Origin: Spirochaetaceae bacterium
Lineage (GTDB): Bacteria; Spirochaetota; Spirochaetia; Treponematales; Breznakiellaceae
Direction of reading: 5' to 3'
NCBI GenBank assembly: GCA_031256815.1
Contig: JAIRPU010000133.1
Coordinates: forward strand, 1 to 8,461
DNA: 8,461 nucleotides
The notes below the pieces were generated by a model. The model was not told where the DNA came from. It saw only the letters and a program-made list of their open reading frames with translations, and made no database searches. A program made the translations under genes and the position numbers. Below are positions 7,113 through 8,461 of this stretch, in pieces (within the stretch, counting starts at the first letter, position 1; every line of letters begins with the position of its first letter).

Positions 7113-7116
7113 AGGA
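7113..7116 (+). promoter_or_regulatory. ribosome binding site that sets the grpE start
   Basis: AGGA at 7113-7116 lies 9 nt before the ATG at 7126. A second AGGA (7122-7125) abuts that ATG and is too close to act. The frame is open back to a TTG at 7051, but that TTG is part of the -35 hexamer and precedes the predicted transcript, so 7126 is preferred. Confidence 0.7.
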
Positions 7117-7125
7117 AATTTAGGA

Positions 7126-7779
7126 ATGGACGAAAAGGACGTGCAGGACGAAGTCAGCGCTTCAACGGAATATGCGGATGCGGAAAATCCAGTCGGCGCT
7201 TCAGAAAAAAAAACCATAAATGAAGAGGCGCTTCAGGAAAGTGGCGCTGAGAATGGCGGCGCTGCGGAAGCGGGAAGCTGCGCGGAAGATTCGCAGGAAG
7301 AAGACAGCGCCATAAAAATTGCCGAACTTACCGCAAAATGTGCGGAACTTTCGGAACAGTACCTGCGTAAGGTGGCGGATTTTGAAAATTTTCGCAAACG
7401 AATGCAAAAAGAGAAGCAGGAAGCGATTGATTTTGCAAATCAGAATCTCCTTTTGGACATTATTCCAGTGCTTGATGATTTTGAACGGGCATTTAAGGCC
7501 GTTGATGATTCTTCCAAAACAGCAACGGATTTTACCGCTTTTCGAGACGGTGTAAAAATGATTGAACAGCGTTTGAATCAAACACTGGAAAACAAATGGG
7601 GACTAAAGCGTTTTGATTCAAAAGATGCGCCATTTGACCCTGTGCGGCATGAGGCGGTAATGATGGAAAAATCTTCTGATATTAAAGAAGCCGTTGTGCA
7701 GGAAGATTTTATGAAAGGTTATATGTTAAAAGAGCGTATTATAAGAACAGCTAAGGTAAAAGTGCTAATGCCTGAATAG
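7126..7779 (+). CDS. grpE: GrpE, nucleotide exchange factor of DnaK
   Basis: GrpE is a cytoplasmic dimer that opens the nucleotide site of DnaK to release ADP, driving the Hsp70 cycle and acting as a thermosensor. The 217-residue protein has an acidic, low-complexity N-terminus (about 1-60), then a long helix (about 62-105, ELSEQYLRKVADFENFRKRM) that should form the paired stalk. A helical-bundle segment with DIIPVLDDFERAF (111-123) follows. The C-terminal beta-wing (about 155-217) contains FDPVRHEAV and the GYMLKERIIRTAKVKV ending, both family signatures. Two in-frame copies of a 13-bp string (7152-7164 and 7191-7203, 12 of 13 identical) and an A9 run (7205-7213) lie in the region encoding the disordered tail. 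dnaK follows after 98 nt, and an inverted repeat begins in the last codons. No hrcA precedes it here, unlike the common hrcA-grpE-dnaK order. Confidence 0.95.
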   Translation: MDEKDVQDEVSASTEYADAENPVGASEKKTINEEALQESGAENGGAAEAGSCAEDSQEEDSAIKIAELTAKCAELSEQYLRKVADFENFRKRMQKEKQEAIDFANQNLLLDIIPVLDDFERAFKAVDDSSKTATDFTAFRDGVKMIEQRLNQTLENKWGLKRFDSKDAPFDPVRHEAVMMEKSSDIKEAVVQEDFMKGYMLKERIIRTAKVKVLMPE

Positions 7780-7850
7780 TGGGGCGCGAGGAGTGAAGTG
7801 TGGCGCCGGTAAATGGTTTTACTTTTCACTCCCCGCTAACCACTCAATTC
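7774..7850 (+). repeat. long imperfect inverted repeat between grpE and dnaK
   Basis: The left arm 7774-7797 and right arm 7825-7850 pair over 20 of 26 aligned positions. The blocks are GAAT, AGTGG, GCG and GGAGTGAA, broken by a 2-nt bulge and four mismatches. Inside lies a second small hairpin, GTAAA (7809-7813) with TTTAC (7818-7822) around a 4-nt loop, and a GGCGCC palindrome (7802-7807). The left arm includes the last sense codon and stop of grpE. No T-run follows the right arm, so an intrinsic terminator is unlikely. It could be an RNA processing or stability element, or a dispersed genomic repeat. Confidence 0.6.
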
Positions 7851-7877
7851 AATATTATAAAAAATTAGGAGATAAAA

Positions 7878-8461
7878 ATGGGTAAAATTATTGGAATTGA
7901 CCTGGGAACCACGAATTCATGTGTGGCTGTACTTGAGGGCGGAGAGCCGGTCGTTATTCAGAATGCGGAAGGCGGTCGAACGACGCCATCTATAGTCGGA
8001 TTTAAAGCCACAGGCGAGCAGCTTGTGGGGCTTCCGGCAAAAAATCAGATGGTAACCAACCCCGAAAACACGATTTTTTCAGTAAAACGCTTTATGGGAC
8101 GCCGTTTTTCCGAAGTTTCAGGCGAAATGAAACTTGTTCCCTACAAGGTAAACGAGCAGGGCGATGATGTGCGTATAGAGTGTAACGGAAAAAAATACTC
8201 GCCGCCTGAAATTTCTGCCATAACGCTGCAAAAAATGAAAAAGACCGCCGAAGACTACCTTGGCGAACCGGTTACCGAAGCGGTAATAACAGTGCCGGCT
8301 TATTTTAATGACGCACAGCGGCAGGCGACAAAAGATGCCGGACGAATAGCGGGGCTTGATGTAAAGCGAATAATCAACGAACCTACCGCCGCGAGCCTGG
8401 CGTTTGGCTATAAACAAGACCAAAAAAAAGAGAAGACCATTGCCGTTTACGATTTGGGCGG
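7878..8461 (+). CDS. dnaK: DnaK (Hsp70 chaperone), 5' part
   Basis: DnaK is the ATP-driven cytoplasmic Hsp70 that binds exposed hydrophobic peptides, working with DnaJ and GrpE. The window holds the first 194 codons plus two bases, about the first third of a protein usually near 600-640 residues; the rest lies beyond the edge. The start is MGKIIGIDLGTTNSC, the phosphate-1 loop of the actin-like ATPase. Other family segments visible are EGGRTTPSIV, the ENTIFSVKRFMGR stretch, VPAYFNDAQRQATKDAG and INEPTAASLAFGY. The last visible residues, VYDLGG, open the phosphate-2 motif. AGGAG at 7867-7871 lies 6 nt before the ATG. No separate promoter is convincing in the 98-nt spacer, so expression probably depends on the grpE promoter. 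An A8 run (8422-8429) encodes a variable surface loop before VYDLGG. The reading frame is intact to the window edge. Confidence 0.97.
   Translation, partial: MGKIIGIDLGTTNSCVAVLEGGEPVVIQNAEGGRTTPSIVGFKATGEQLVGLPAKNQMVTNPENTIFSVKRFMGRRFSEVSGEMKLVPYKVNEQGDDVRIECNGKKYSPPEISAITLQKMKKTAEDYLGEPVTEAVITVPAYFNDAQRQATKDAGRIAGLDVKRIINEPTAASLAFGYKQDQKKEKTIAVYDLG

Noticed and set aside
7091..7114. Seven-codon frame MKHYKIF in the grpE leader as a leader peptide
   Set aside because: It has no ribosome site, would begin only about 4 nt from the predicted transcript start, and its codons suggest no regulatory logic.
7051..7125. N-terminal extension of GrpE from a TTG at 7051
   Set aside because: The TTG is part of the -35 hexamer and the extension MTFFCVFYYST is unlike GrpE; the ATG at 7126 has a ribosome site.
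7201..7581. 126-codon open frame antisense to grpE
   Set aside because: It has low-complexity Phe/Arg/Cys-rich content typical of an antisense shadow, and grpE is clearly the coding strand.
7825..7845. CACTC and GAGTG strings in the grpE-dnaK spacer as a CIRCE operator
   Set aside because: CIRCE has CACTC in the left arm and GAGTG in the right arm, 9 bp apart. Here the order is reversed and the arms are 27 bp apart, so it does not match.
7774..7850. Intrinsic terminator after grpE
   Set aside because: The stem is bulged, the loop is long and the bases after the right arm are AATATTATAAAA rather than a T-run. dnaK is expected to be co-transcribed.
8118..8423. 101-codon open frame antisense to dnaK
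   Set aside because: The dnaK frame on the + strand is intact and highly conserved in motif content; the antisense frame has no recognisable features.

Overview
This 8.46-kb window is compact bacterial chromosome. It carries six protein genes in three two-gene blocks, with alternating orientation. The DnaK and GrpE sequences, the moderate G+C coding regions, the AT-rich homopolymer-bearing promoters and the large ankyrin-repeat protein would all fit a spirochaete, most plausibly Treponema-like. That placement rests on recognising sequence style by eye, not on a search. No tRNA, rRNA, insertion sequence, phage gene or CRISPR array was found, and no gene-free stretch exceeds 300 bases.

Block 1 (+ strand, 1-2692) is biosynthetic. 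A short AT-rich leader (1-86) precedes ilvD (dihydroxy-acid dehydratase, branched-chain amino acids) and argF (ornithine carbamoyltransferase, arginine). The two genes are 17 bp apart and probably share a transcript. ilvD has no visible Shine-Dalgarno sequence. A 12-codon, Leu-containing upstream reading frame overlaps its start, and a perfect 6+1+6 palindrome sits just before its ATG.

Block 2 (- strand, 2705-6957) holds a 970-residue ankyrin-repeat protein with an N-terminal signal peptide or membrane anchor. It is followed after only 2 nt by a 445-residue citrate synthase of the type also found in clostridia. The spacing predicts co-transcription and probably translational coupling, although one product should be exported and the other cytoplasmic. 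Block 2 converges on argF with a 12-bp gap and no visible terminator.

Block 3 (+ strand, 7051-8461) is the DnaK chaperone module: grpE, then dnaK, which runs off the window. A good sigma-70-type promoter precedes grpE, and no CIRCE operator is visible. The grpE-dnaK spacer holds a long imperfect inverted repeat that starts in the last codons of grpE and lacks a U-tract, so it resembles an mRNA processing or stability element more than a terminator.

The parts most worth a second look are the exported ankyrin protein coupled to citrate synthase, with its run of exactly 33-residue repeats; the grpE-dnaK inverted repeat; the ilvD leader; and the T-tract-rich divergent promoter region. I found no clear evidence of a wholly new multi-gene system.
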